Notes under the pieces: generated by a model | What the model was told of the DNA's origin: nothing | Databases searched by the model: none | Seen by the model: the letters and a program-made list of their open reading frames with translations, nothing else | Source: Bacteroidota bacterium | GTDB taxonomy: Bacteria; Bacteroidota; Bacteroidia; M30B66 | DNA: 64,000 nt | Direction of reading: 5' to 3' | Assembly: GCA_027483445.1 (NCBI GenBank) | Contig: JAIXUS010000045.1 | Span: 175,270-239,269, forward strand | Translations under genes and position numbers: made by a program | In this document: piece by piece, positions 16,288 through 24,668 of the stretch | How positions within the stretch are numbered: position 1 is the first letter of the stretch | Layout: every line of letters begins with the position of its first letter

Positions 16288-17515
16288 GCATGACCCCCAC
16301 GGCTTCCTCGACCGGCTTGGCCGATGCCGGCGACTGCATGACACCCAGTGCGCGCAGCAGCGATTCCACCAGGCGGGCGTCAGCCTCTTCCATGTCGCGC
16401 AGATTGCTGATCCCGCTTTGCTTGAGGTCGATGTGCAGCACCCGGCTGGCTTTGCCAGGCTGCACCGGCTCGAAATACAGCGAGACCACGGCGTCGATGA
16501 TGTTGAAGCCTTGTCCCATCAGGATGGGACTGATTTGCTGGGTAGCGAGACAGGCCAGTACGTCGGGCGCATCTTTCTCCCCGGGCGGCTTGATCTGGTA
16601 GTCGCAGATCGGGGGATGGATGGCCCGCACTTTCGCCTGTGACAAACGGATGCGCTCAACCCGGTGTGCCGCCAGGTCACATTCGCTGTCATCGAAAAGC
16701 TCGAAGCCATCCCGCAGACGATTCAGTAAAAACATCGGCTTCTCGATGTCCTGGGGCTGCAGCACCTGCTTGAATACATGCTTGCCGAGGTGTTCCAGCA
16801 AGGTCTGCTGTGTCTTGGCACCACCGGGCGCCAGCACATCAATCACCCCGCTGGCCGGGTAGATGACGACATCCATGGCCATGGGTGGTCGGACGTTACG
16901 CCAGTGCGCCCGATTGTCGTCACCAAATTCCAGCTGACGCTGGGCGTTGTCCTCAATGAGGATGCCCAGTTGCACGCCACCATCCAGATGCCGGTCCAGG
17001 GTGTCGATCTGACAGGCGCGCGGCGCCCCCTTGCGCGGCGTGAATGCGGTGGCCAGTGCCACCTCAAGGGCGCGAATGTCTTCCTGGTCACGGAACAGCG
17101 CATCGACGGGCGGCACCTGCAAGCGTTTCCAGCCGCGTTTGCCGATGCGCAAGCTGACGGCATAGATGGCTTCAGCGGTGGTGAACAGATCGGGCCAGTT
17201 GGCCATCACCCACAAGGCTCGCTCGGCATCGCTGGAGAATTTCGTGAAATCCTCATGGATCGCGGAGTCAGGCGGTGCAGTGTTGCGTAGCGCATCGACA
17301 CCCCGCAGATTGGCCAGATCATGCACGCGCCGTAGCTCGGCATACATCGCCTCACTCCGAACGGCAGGCAGTGCATCGAAGATCTCGGTGACGGTGTCGA
17401 CCAGCTTGTCATCCGCAAGCTCGGCGGGCAGTTCTAGCTTGCGGGACTGGAGGTAAAACTTCCAGGCGTTGGCAGGCACCTGGCGGATGAGTTGGCGGTA
17501 GTTGAAGGCGGCCAT
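16280..17515 (-). CDS. Uncharacterised about 410-aa protein, gene 1 of two-gene module (element A)
   Basis: A 411-aa soluble protein with no membrane segment or signal peptide and no motif I recognise. The N-terminal 160 residues are helical (for example ALWVMANWPDLFTTAEAI near 100-120). The C-terminal 250 residues are beta/alpha with a repeated MFLLNRLRDGFELFDDSE-type core. It is a distant homologue of the element B gene 54168-55412, matched in length, domain order and the W-x6-P-[DE]-LF motif (WPDLF / HPELF). It is transcribed divergently from an XRE repressor and ImmA protease, so its expression is probably set by that switch. No nuclease, ATPase or methylase signature was visible. Confidence 0.75.
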   Translation of the reverse strand: MAAFNYRQLIRQVPANAWKFYLQSRKLELPAELADDKLVDTVTEIFDALPAVRSEAMYAELRRVHDLANLRGVDALRNTAPPDSAIHEDFTKFSSDAERALWVMANWPDLFTTAEAIYAVSLRIGKRGWKRLQVPPVDALFRDQEDIRALEVALATAFTPRKGAPRACQIDTLDRHLDGGVQLGILIEDNAQRQLEFGDDNRAHWRNVRPPMAMDVVIYPASGVIDVLAPGGAKTQQTLLEHLGKHVFKQVLQPQDIEKPMFLLNRLRDGFELFDDSECDLAAHRVERIRLSQAKVRAIHPPICDYQIKPPGEKDAPDVLACLATQQISPILMGQGFNIIDAVVSLYFEPVQPGKASRVLHIDLKQSGISNLRDMEEADARLVESLLRALGVMQSPASAKPVEEAVGVMHE

Positions 17516-17781
17516 CTTGTTATTCCTTTTTGCTGGGCCGCCGTGCCGATGACTTCTTGTGTGCGCGAGAGGCCTGGGTTGGTTACACTGTTCTCAACAC
17601 CGTATCGCACAACTAAGCAAAATGTATTTGTTCACTATATCGGGTGTTTTAGGGAATTTAACGGTGGATGATTGTGTTGTCAAGCCGGTGCGGATTCGTT
17701 CGAAATAACGTAATATCTCGGTCTGTGCAAAACGCTACCCGGCCCCTGTTCAAGCGGGGCTGAGAGAACACAGGAGAAACC
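17516..17781. promoter_or_regulatory. Divergent control region of element A
   Basis: A 266-bp AT-richer region between the two-gene module (-) and the XRE-ImmA pair (+). It holds the promoters for both and presumably the XRE operators, including an imperfect AACACC/GGTGTT dyad near 17595-17650. The + strand gene is preceded by AGGAG at its GTG start. Individual promoter elements could not be fixed by eye. Confidence 0.5.
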
Positions 17782-18108
17782 GTGGCAACCCCACTGGGTG
17801 ACAAAATTCGCAGGCTGCGCCGTGAGCAGAAGTTGAGTCTCGACGCACTGGCCGCCGCAGCCGGCATGAGCAAGAGCTATCTGTGGGAGTTGGAGAACAA
17901 CGACGACGCCAACCCCACCATGGAAAAACTGGCCAGCATCGCTGCAGCCCTCCACGTGACGCCGGAGTTCCTCGCCCATATTGAGCAGGCCGATCAGCCC
18001 GAGGACGCCTTTGACAAGGCGTTCTTCCGCAACTACAAAACGCTCAAGCCCGAGACCAAGCATCAGCTCCTTGAGATCCTGAAGACCCTCAAGAAAACCC
18101 AAGGATGA
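17782..18108 (+). CDS. XRE-family repressor (ImmR-like), element A
   Basis: A 108-aa Cro/C1-type protein: an HTH of about residues 8-62 (IRRLRREQKLSLDALAAAAG, MSKSYLWELE) followed by a short acidic C-terminal tail. The start is GTG with AGGAG upstream. The stop overlaps the ImmA/IrrE start by 4 bp. XRE plus ImmA pairs (ImmR/ImmA of ICEBs1 and many prophages) form a derepression switch in which the protease removes the repressor after DNA damage or another cue. The same pair, homologous throughout, is present in element B (53604-53951). Confidence 0.9.
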   Translation: MATPLGDKIRRLRREQKLSLDALAAAAGMSKSYLWELENNDDANPTMEKLASIAAALHVTPEFLAHIEQADQPEDAFDKAFFRNYKTLKPETKHQLLEILKTLKKTQG

Positions 18109-19061
18109 GTGCCCCGCCCAACAAGCCGGCACCTTGGGCCAACCGGCTGAACAAGCTCTTGGATCAGTTTCACACCGTCCATGGTGGCGACCGATTCCCG
18201 GTCGATGTGGAAGCGCTGATTCGGGAAGTGCCGGGCACTTTCCAGACCGGCGAGCCGATCACCATTCAGGGCGAGGCGATGGACCAGGAGTTCGAAGGCG
18301 CGCTGTTCAACCTGAATTCCGACGAGCCCGGCAAGGGCAACTGGGCCATCATCTACAACCAGGCGATCAGCTCACCCGGGCGAATTCGCTTCACGCTGGC
18401 ACACGAGCTGGGGCATTACCTGGTGCATCGCCATCTGCAGACGTCTTTCAACTGCAGCGAGGTGGACACCACCCAATGGGACAGCGACGAGCGGAAGATT
18501 GAGTTCGAGGCGAACACCTTTGCGTCGTACCTGTTGATGCCGGCAGACGATTACCGTCGGCAGATTCAGGGGGCAACCATCGATCTGGATGTGCTCGGCG
18601 CCTGCGCTGATCGGTACGGCGTGTCCATGACGTCGGCCATCCTCAAGTGGCTGGAGCTAACGCCCGAGCGTGCGGTGCTGGTCATATCCCAGAACGGGGT
18701 CGTTCAGTGGGCTTGCGGCAGTGAGTCGGGCAAGTGGCTCTCCATGCATCTGAACAAACGGCTGGCCAACGGTCAGCGACGGCCACTGCCTGCCAGGAGT
18801 GCGACCCGATTAGACACCGACACCAATGTCGATCGACTGGGCACCGCGATTGATGCGCGCATCTGGTTTGCGCAGGAGCCCGAGGGCATGGTGGCGCGGG
18901 AGATGCGCATTGCGTCTGATTTCTACCGTCAAACGATGACGCTGCTGGTCCTACCGCCCGAGGTCAAGCCCTGGGAGCGAGACAAGATGGACGATGACGA
19001 CGATGGCCTTGAAAACACCTTCGATCGTTTCGTGCGTAACGGTCAGCCGCCTGTTCGCTGA
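18105..19061 (+). CDS. ImmA/IrrE-type metallopeptidase, element A
   Basis: A 318-aa protein with the zinc site HELGHYLVH (about residues 104-112) and the downstream EFEANTFASYLLMP helix that supplies the third ligand, as in ImmA/IrrE (DUF955). The C-terminal half is a variable domain ending FDRFVRNGQPPVR, closely matched by the B homologue ending FTSSGQMPIRK. It is probably the anti-repressor protease acting on the XRE protein encoded just upstream. Confidence 0.9.
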   Translation: MSAPPNKPAPWANRLNKLLDQFHTVHGGDRFPVDVEALIREVPGTFQTGEPITIQGEAMDQEFEGALFNLNSDEPGKGNWAIIYNQAISSPGRIRFTLAHELGHYLVHRHLQTSFNCSEVDTTQWDSDERKIEFEANTFASYLLMPADDYRRQIQGATIDLDVLGACADRYGVSMTSAILKWLELTPERAVLVISQNGVVQWACGSESGKWLSMHLNKRLANGQRRPLPARSATRLDTDTNVDRLGTAIDARIWFAQEPEGMVAREMRIASDFYRQTMTLLVLPPEVKPWERDKMDDDDDGLENTFDRFVRNGQPPVR

Positions 19062-19222
19062 CGTCCCAGTAGTGCGTGGCTGCGGCATTTGTCACCAGTA
19101 CGCATCAACCGGCAGTCGATAGCCTCCGTTCGCAATGGCCCACAACGGGCCGCAATTTCCTGCTCGGAATTCCTGAGGCGTGCCGGTGAAATGGTGGCAG
19201 TTCTTCATCACGAAAGCCTGCC

Positions 19223-19459
19223 ATGTCACCCATCGAACACCACTCCAATCCCGCCCATCGCGATACCCGTGAGCTCGGGCGCTCCCCTTGCCAGGAAATC
19301 GCGCAGTTGCTCGCCGCCGCCATTCTCCGGGCACGCACGCGTATCTCGCTAGAAAACCAGTGTCAGCATGACGCCACGGCTGGCGACATTGCGCTTGGCT
19401 TTACTGGCCACCAGCGCGTTCATACGAACCCGTCTCAACAAGAAGGAGTTTCCGTATGA
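19223..19459 (+). CDS. Small protein of the DUF2924-recombinase operon (element A)
   Basis: A 78-aa protein of unknown function. It is supported as a real gene because element B has a counterpart in the same place (51537-51746). Both share a helix with pattern QE(I/V)xxL(I/L)AxA(I/L)LRxR and a tail DIALGFTGHQRVHTN versus KVSLGFAGQKSVNAN. Its stop overlaps the DUF2924 start (ATGA), so the two are translationally coupled. Confidence 0.65.
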   Translation: MSPIEHHSNPAHRDTRELGRSPCQEIAQLLAAAILRARTRISLENQCQHDATAGDIALGFTGHQRVHTNPSQQEGVSV

Positions 19460-19920
19460 CGACACACGCAAGCAAAGAATCGGTCGCCGCGCGCCTTGCG
19501 CAATTGCCCTACCTGCCGATGGAAAACCTCTGGGCGCTCTGGGATCAATATTTCGATCGCCGGCCTGGCCACCATCACCGGACCTGGCTGGAAAGCCGGC
19601 TGGCATACAAGATTCAGGAAGAGGCGTTTGGCGCCATGTCCTCATCGCTCAAGCGCCGCCTGGAAAAAATCGGTGAGACCGGCGAGGTGCCCAACCAGAA
19701 GCGCAGAGCAGAAAACCAGCTGGCGCCGGGTGCTACCCTGATCCGGGAATACAACGGGATGCCCCACCACGTCAAAGTGCTGGATGACGGGCGTTTTGAA
19801 TACCTGACGCGCACCTACAAGAGCTTGTCCGGCGTGGCCAAGGCTATCACCGGCACAGCCTGGTCCGGGCCGGCCTTCTTCGGATTGCGCCAGCCGTCCA
19901 AGCGGGGGGCGTCCGCATGA
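19456..19920 (+). CDS. DUF2924 protein
   Basis: A 154-aa basic protein with the family's conserved core: ENLWALWDQYFDRRP, HRTWLESRLAYKIQEEAFG and a C-terminal KSLSGVAKAITGTAWSGPAFFGL. DUF2924 proteins are regularly encoded immediately before large serine recombinases, as here with a 4-bp overlap, so a role in site recognition or control of integration and excision is likely but unproven. The element B homologue is at 51055-51522. Confidence 0.9.
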   Translation: MTTHASKESVAARLAQLPYLPMENLWALWDQYFDRRPGHHHRTWLESRLAYKIQEEAFGAMSSSLKRRLEKIGETGEVPNQKRRAENQLAPGATLIREYNGMPHHVKVLDDGRFEYLTRTYKSLSGVAKAITGTAWSGPAFFGLRQPSKRGASA

Positions 19921-21365
19921 GAAAACCCGCCCTTTATCCCAATACGCAAACGCCAGCGATCACGCCCAAGCGGCGCTGCGCGGTTTACACCCGCAAGTCC
20001 ACCGATGAAGGCCTGGACATGGAATACAACAGCCTGGAGGCGCAGCGCGATGCGGGATTGGCCTACATCGCCAGCCAGCGTCACGAGGGTTGGATAGCCC
20101 TGACCGATGGCTACGACGATGGTGGTTTCTCGGGCGGTAACATTGATCGGCCCAGCCTCAAGCGTCTGATGGCAGACATCGAAGATGGCAAGATTGACAT
20201 TGTGGTGGTCTACAAGATTGACCGACTGACGCGTAATCTGACGGACTTTGCACGACTGGTCGAGGTGTTCGATCGCCACGGGGTCTCGTTCGTCTCGGTG
20301 ACCCAGCAGTTCAACACCACCACCTCAATGGGTCGCCTGACGCTCAATATCCTGCTGTCCTTCGCCCAGTTTGAGCGCGAGGTCACCGGCGAGCGCATCC
20401 GCGACAAGATTGCCGCCAGCAAGGCCAAGGGCATGTGGATGGGCGGTGTGCCGCCCTTGGGCTATGACGTCAAGGATCGCAAGCTGCTCGTCAACGAAAG
20501 GGAAGCGGCGCTGGTGCGCGAGATCTTCACCCGTTACGCAGAGCATGGATCGGCCGCGCGTCTGGTGCGCGAACTCCAGCTTGAAGGCCACACCACCAAG
20601 TCCTGGGAGACCCAGACCGGAAAGTTTCACCACGGTCGGATCATTGATCAGCAGTACCTGTTCAAGCTGCTGCGCAATCGCCTGTACCTGGGTGAGATCA
20701 CGCACAAGGGCGAGGTTTTCAAGGGCCAACACCAGCCCATCATCTCGGCGGCGCAATGGGAGGCGGTCGACGCCATCATTGCGCAACGCAAGCGCAGCAC
20801 GACCCGTGACCGGTACAACGAGACGCCGGCGCTGCTGGCGGGATTTCTCTATGCCCCCGACGGCCAGCGCATGCTGCCCACTTACACGCAGAAGAAAAAC
20901 GGCAAGCGGTACCACTACTACGTTCCGTACCTGGAAAAGCGACAGACCGCCGGTGCATCACGCATCCCTGGCCAGCGCAGCATGGGGCCCATGCCGGCCG
21001 CTGAAATCGAATCAGCTGTGCTGATGCAGGTCCTGCGCGTGCTGCAGGAGCCCGAGATGATCATCGGCGTGTGGCGCGAAGTGCTGGCAATGCAGGAGCA
21101 ACCCGAACTCGATGAAGCCATGATCGTGGTGGCCATGCGCCGCATCGGGGATATCTGGGCGCAGATGTTCCCGGTGGAACAGCACCGCATCATGCGGCTG
21201 CTGATTGAGCGTGTGCAACTGCACCCGAATGGCCTCGACATTGTCTGGCGTGAAGACGGTTGGCACCGATTCCGGCGTGAACTGGCCCAGCACCCCTTTG
21301 TGGTGGAGCAGAAAGAGGCGCCCGCCATGGGGCACCTCGGCCATGATGAAGAGGTGATGGCATGA
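19917..21365 (+). CDS. Large serine recombinase (integrase), element A
   Basis: A 482-aa site-specific recombinase. The N-terminal resolvase domain has CAVYTRKSTDEG with the nucleophilic Ser, then VYKIDRLTRN and SFAQFEREVTGERIRDKIAASK. The recombinase domain follows (YAEHGSAARLVREL) and a C-terminal region ends near residue 482. Large serine recombinases act alone on attP/attB and do not need tRNA targets. It is flanked by DUF2924 and a ParB-like protein with 4-bp overlaps on both sides. The B enzyme at 49640-51058 is clearly homologous, with near identity in the catalytic domain. Confidence 0.93.
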   Translation: MRKPALYPNTQTPAITPKRRCAVYTRKSTDEGLDMEYNSLEAQRDAGLAYIASQRHEGWIALTDGYDDGGFSGGNIDRPSLKRLMADIEDGKIDIVVVYKIDRLTRNLTDFARLVEVFDRHGVSFVSVTQQFNTTTSMGRLTLNILLSFAQFEREVTGERIRDKIAASKAKGMWMGGVPPLGYDVKDRKLLVNEREAALVREIFTRYAEHGSAARLVRELQLEGHTTKSWETQTGKFHHGRIIDQQYLFKLLRNRLYLGEITHKGEVFKGQHQPIISAAQWEAVDAIIAQRKRSTTRDRYNETPALLAGFLYAPDGQRMLPTYTQKKNGKRYHYYVPYLEKRQTAGASRIPGQRSMGPMPAAEIESAVLMQVLRVLQEPEMIIGVWREVLAMQEQPELDEAMIVVAMRRIGDIWAQMFPVEQHRIMRLLIERVQLHPNGLDIVWREDGWHRFRRELAQHPFVVEQKEAPAMGHLGHDEEVMA

Positions 21366-21844
21366 GCCAATCAACTCGGCAGCGTTGCAAGATCGAGATA
21401 TCGGTGGCGGGCCCTTCGCGTGAGTACCAGAGCCAGGGCTCGGCAGTCACTTTTGTCCCCTTGGCGATTAAGCGCCGGCACACCCGCAAACTGCTGATTG
21501 CGCCGCCTGGCCAGGAAGATGCCAAGGTCCGATCGTCATTTGACCTGCCCATGATCCGAACGATCGGCAAGGCTTTCTACTGGCAAAAGCTGCTCGATAG
21601 CGGTGAGGTCGCCAATGCCACCGAACTGGCGCGGCAATTGAAGCTGGAGCCCGGCTGGGTCGCCGAGGTGCTGCGGTTGACCCGCCTTGCACCCGACATC
21701 GTGCAGGCGATTCTGGATGGGCGGCAGCCGCGCCACCTCAATCTTCACGCGATCCGGGGCCGGCAGGCGGACGTACCTGTGGACTGGGACGAGCAGCGAC
21801 GGTTGTTAGGATTCAGGGCAGAGACCGTGCGGAAGGAGGATTAA
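21362..21844 (+). CDS. ParB/KorB-like helix-turn-helix protein coupled to the recombinase
   Basis: A 160-aa basic protein. The first half is beta-rich (LAIKRRHTRKLLIAPPG); the second is a ParB-type HTH (NATELARQLKLEPGWVAEVLRLTRLAPDIVQAIL). It is encoded with a 4-bp overlap after the recombinase in element A, and with the same overlap in element B (49170-49643). This strict linkage suggests it is an accessory recombination factor, for example directing excision, or an operon regulator. That role is inferred only from linkage and fold. Confidence 0.72.
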   Translation: MSQSTRQRCKIEISVAGPSREYQSQGSAVTFVPLAIKRRHTRKLLIAPPGQEDAKVRSSFDLPMIRTIGKAFYWQKLLDSGEVANATELARQLKLEPGWVAEVLRLTRLAPDIVQAILDGRQPRHLNLHAIRGRQADVPVDWDEQRRLLGFRAETVRKED

Positions 21845-22374
21845 TGCTCAGAACGTGGCTGGTTGTCTTGCAAGCTCAGCAGCAATTTTTCGGCATCTTG
21901 CCAAGGTAGCCGACGTTTGCCCTCTTTCATTTTTTGCAGCGCTTTGTGTGCGTCAGCGACGCTTAGCAACTGATTTTCAACCATGGTGCAGAGCAGGCCG
22001 ATGGTGCCCATCACGCTGACCTGTTCGCTGCTGGCGACGATGCGCAGATTCGCGTCGCCCGTCAGCAGGGTGCAGGCCTCCTGTTTCGCAAGTGCCAGCG
22101 CCAAATAGTCGTTGTGATTTGGCTTCTGCCCATTCTTGGCAGGAAGCATGTGGTTGTACTGGTGGGGAAGCCCTTCGGCGTATTTCACGAAGTCACCACT
22201 GACTTCCATGATCTGCAAGCCAAGTGCTTCCAGACCAGGGCTGCCCGGTTCGATCTCTTCGAAGTACAGCAAGTCAGGGATCCCGAACTTCATGGGAAGC
22301 CGAAAAAGCGTCTCCATCAGCGCCCCGGCTTCCATGTCGATCAAGATGTTGGCGTCACTGATGAGCAACCGCAT
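21841..22374 (-). CDS. PIN-domain ribonuclease toxin (DUF3368-like)
   Basis: A 177-aa PIN-domain protein: LLISDANILIDME (first Asp) and LLTGDANLRIVA (late acidic pair) frame the nuclease fold, with a lysine- and arginine-rich C-terminus. It overlaps the 3' end of an Xre-ImmA gene by 20 bp on the same strand, a toxin-antitoxin-like arrangement. The partner gene carries an in-frame stop (see next entry). It sits in the cargo slot between the recombinase operon and the replication operon and converges on the former. Confidence 0.75.
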   Translation of the reverse strand: MRLLISDANILIDMEAGALMETLFRLPMKFGIPDLLYFEEIEPGSPGLEALGLQIMEVSGDFVKYAEGLPHQYNHMLPAKNGQKPNHNDYLALALAKQEACTLLTGDANLRIVASSEQVSVMGTIGLLCTMVENQLLSVADAHKALQKMKEGKRRLPWQDAEKLLLSLQDNQPRSEH

Positions 22375-23434
22375 CCGATGTCTCCAGCTGGCGCTCTTTG
22401 TGGAAACGCATCATCGGGATGCCCAGTAGTTCGGCAGCCTTGCCCTCAGAAATGTACTGCTCGGCCAACGCACGGTACACCAGCTGATCGAAAAGTCGTG
22501 GATGCTCTTTCGGCAACGGATCGCCCGGCTCGGCTTTACGCCAGCCCTTCGCAGAAAACCGCTTGACCATCGTCAGGTGTGCGGATTCTGTAATGACGCC
22601 GCACTGTTTGGCGCGATGGAGCCATCCGCCCATGGATAAGCCAAATTAGTGCTTGAGCACATAGAGCTCTTGCCACTCCAGCGCGTGGCGCTGTTGCCCC
22701 AGCAACTGAGTCACCGCAACACGCGGTGCCAGGAATGCTCCAGCGAACCGGTCACATGCTTTCTCTTCGTCGATGTCGTCGGCGAGGCGACCATCCAGCA
22801 GGAGATGACCTAGCTCGTGGGCTAGCGTGAAACGCTGCCGATCACCCGGCCAACGCGAAGACACGGCCACCACCGGATAGAGCCGGCCGTCCTCCGTTCG
22901 AGCTTTCGCGGTCAACCCAGAAAACCCGGGATTCTCTTCATCGACCACGATGACCAGCAAGCCCAGGCCCTCAAAGGTGTCGGTGAGGTCGGCAATCGGG
23001 TTCATGCCCAACTGCCAAGTGTTGCGCACCAGATCGGCGAATGCCTCGATCTCATCGAGCGCATGGATGCGCTCCGGCAATCCTGGCGGTGGAGCGAATT
23101 CCAGCAAGGGCGACTTGGGGAATGCCCCCAGAAGCTCGACTCGTTTTTCGACGAGTTCGATGACCTTGATCTTTAGCGCATCTTGGGCCGTCTTCCCAAA
23201 GGTGGCGAGTTTGCGGAATTCAGGTTGCAGCAAGTCAACGGTGTGCGTCCGAAAAAAATACTCGGTGCGGATACCACAAGCTCGGGCGAGCTTGAGCAAC
23301 TGCGACGAGGACGGGGTCAGCAGCCCCTTCTCGTACTTCTGTATGGCGGTGTGCGAGACACCCACTTTTTCGCCTAAGGCGCCCAGCGTCAGCCCTGCCG
23401 CCAGCCGTGCTTGACGAATGCGATCAGCAATCAT
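22355..23434 (-). pseudogene. Xre-ImmA/IrrE regulator split by an in-frame TAA
   Basis: The first part (22646-23434, 262 aa) has an N-terminal HTH (RLAAGLTLGALGEKVGVSHTAIQKYE) and an IrrE zinc site (FTLAHELGHLLLDG). It stops at TAA (22646-22648) after ELYVLKH. The same frame then continues FGLSMGGWLHRAKQCGVI to 22355, exactly the usual C-terminal continuation of full-length (about 360 aa) members. A GAA to TAA change would explain it. The C-terminal part also has its own ATG at 22633 and could be made separately (92 aa). The protein probably served as antitoxin and regulator for the downstream PIN protein. GGAGG precedes the start. Confidence 0.8.
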
Positions 23435-23450
23435 GACGCCCTCCAGGCAA

Positions 23451-23488
23451 GGTTTAAAAGAATGAATATCTTAAAACATTTTTAAACC
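23451..23488. promoter_or_regulatory. Inverted-repeat operator upstream of the Xre-ImmA gene
   Basis: GGTTTAAAA (23451-23459) and TTTTAAACC (23480-23488) are perfect complements 20 bp apart in an AT-rich patch, 17 bp upstream of the start of the split Xre-ImmA gene. This is a typical autoregulatory operator for an XRE antitoxin. Confidence 0.6.
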
Positions 23489-23589
23489 TAACGCCAGAGT
23501 GAGGCCGAAGGGGTGCTCCTGATCCGAGATCAGCCCAACGGTCCAAGAAATACCCCGTAATCACCCGCACGGGCAGCAATTGCCTGATC

Positions 23590-23631
23590 TGCCCACCCTT
23601 TGCGTCCACCTTGCCCACCGGTTTGCCCACC
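23590..23631 (+). repeat. Three GCCCACC direct repeats before the element A replication operon
   Basis: GCCCACC occurs at 23591, 23613 and 23625, the last two in the longer form TTGCCCACC, within 45 bp and ending about 55 bp before the first gene of the operon. They are candidate binding sites for the operon's AlpA-like HTH protein or another element regulator. Confidence 0.5.
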
Positions 23632-23685
23632 CCCTGAATCCCAAACTGCACTCACGTTTTCGCAATCACCTGAAAGGAGATCAAC

Positions 23686-23898
23686 GTGAGTGTCAAACAC
23701 CTGAATCAGCGCCAACTGGCTGAGCGCTGGAATGTCGCGGAGGCCACGCTCGAGCGCTGGCGATCTGCCGGTATCGGGCCGGTGTATCTGAAGTTGCAGG
23801 GCCGCGTCCTCTACCGCGTCGAGGACATCGAGGAGTACGAGGCGAGGAGTCTGCACAGCAGCACATCGTCGCGTGTGGTTGCAGGAGGTGTGGCATGA
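23686..23898 (+). CDS. AlpA/MerR-like HTH regulator, first gene of replication operon (A)
   Basis: A 70-aa winged-helix protein: NQRQLAERWNVAEATLERWR then GPVYLKLQGRVLYRVEDIEEYE. GTG start with AAAGGAGA upstream. It heads a run of tightly packed genes reaching 32.9 kb, so it probably regulates them. Homologues: 47057-47320 in element B and the stranded gene at 14160-14516. It overlaps the next gene by 4 bp. Confidence 0.8.
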   Translation: MSVKHLNQRQLAERWNVAEATLERWRSAGIGPVYLKLQGRVLYRVEDIEEYEARSLHSSTSSRVVAGGVA

Positions 23899-24377
23899 GC
23901 CAACGCCATCTGCCCCCGCAACACCAGGACGTTCTGTCCATCCCGGCCACTGATCTGGCTGCATTCGATGCCCGCAGCCTGTTCCAGCTCAAGACGCTGG
24001 CCGCCGACCGACTGGCCACCGCGAAGGCGCAAGTCGATCACATCGAGCATGCCCTGAACCTCAAGTATGCCGAGCGCGCCAAGCACCTGCGCCTGGTCGC
24101 CGGCAAAGACAGCGGCGTCGTGCATTTCGACGACGGCGAAGTGCGTATCACCGCTGACCTACCCAAGAAGGTCGATTGGGATCAGGCACTGCTCGCCAAT
24201 CTCGAAGCTCGCATTGCCGCCAATGGCGACAACCCCCGTGAATTCATCGAGGTCAGCTACCGCGTCTCAGAGACCAAGTTCTCCGCCTGGGCGAGCGCCC
24301 TGCGCGAGCAATTCATTCCCGCACGAACCGTGAAGGTGGGTAAGCCCAGCTTCCGTCTCGCCCTGCTTTCGGAGTAA
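23895..24377 (+). CDS. Coiled, Gp157-like early phage protein (A)
   Basis: A 160-aa acidic protein. Its first half is a long helix (FQLKTLAADRLATAKAQVDHIEHALNLKYAERAKHLR, shown by its heptad pattern); the second has DLPKKVDWDQALLANLEARIAA. Position and shape resemble small phage early proteins of the Gp157 type, but I would not assign a function. The element B homologue at 46564-47043 shares the ADLPKKVDWDQ/FDLPKKVSWDQ core and the TVKVGKPSF/TVEAGKPSF tail. Confidence 0.65.
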   Translation: MSQRHLPPQHQDVLSIPATDLAAFDARSLFQLKTLAADRLATAKAQVDHIEHALNLKYAERAKHLRLVAGKDSGVVHFDDGEVRITADLPKKVDWDQALLANLEARIAANGDNPREFIEVSYRVSETKFSAWASALREQFIPARTVKVGKPSFRLALLSE

Positions 24378-24382
24378 CCACC

Positions 24383-24667
24383 ATGTTCAAAAATCTCATC
24401 GAATCCCTGCGCAAGAAAACCCTGTCCCTGTCGGACCTGCCGGAAACCATCCGCGTGCCGGGCCACGCCGGGCAGACCGAGGTCGACCGCCTTCCGCTCG
24501 ACCAAGCATCGGTCGATGACCTCGCCTTTGCCATCCAGGGGCTGGAAGCCCGCTCGTCTGAGATCTCCTGCCAGTTGCATTCCCTGCGCCGCCTGCACGA
24601 CCTGGCGCGCGCCCGGGGTGCGCTCGGCACGGACAAGGTCACCGAGATCTTTGGCGGGGAGGTCTGA
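24383..24667 (+). CDS. Hypothetical 94-aa protein, element A only
   Basis: A small hydrophilic protein (MFKNLIESLRKKTLSLSDL) with no recognised motif. It occupies the slot that holds a Bro-N antirepressor in element B. It lies 5 bp after the Gp157-like gene and directly before the ATPase gene, so it is co-transcribed. Confidence 0.6.
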   Translation: MFKNLIESLRKKTLSLSDLPETIRVPGHAGQTEVDRLPLDQASVDDLAFAIQGLEARSSEISCQLHSLRRLHDLARARGALGTDKVTEIFGGEV

Positions 24668-24668
24668 C

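Noticed and set aside
19092..19334. Minus-strand 80-aa frame ending GGYRLPVDAYW
   Set aside because: The C-terminal part looks protein-like, but the frame overlaps the conserved small ORF at 19223-19459, has no start signal and no counterpart in element B.
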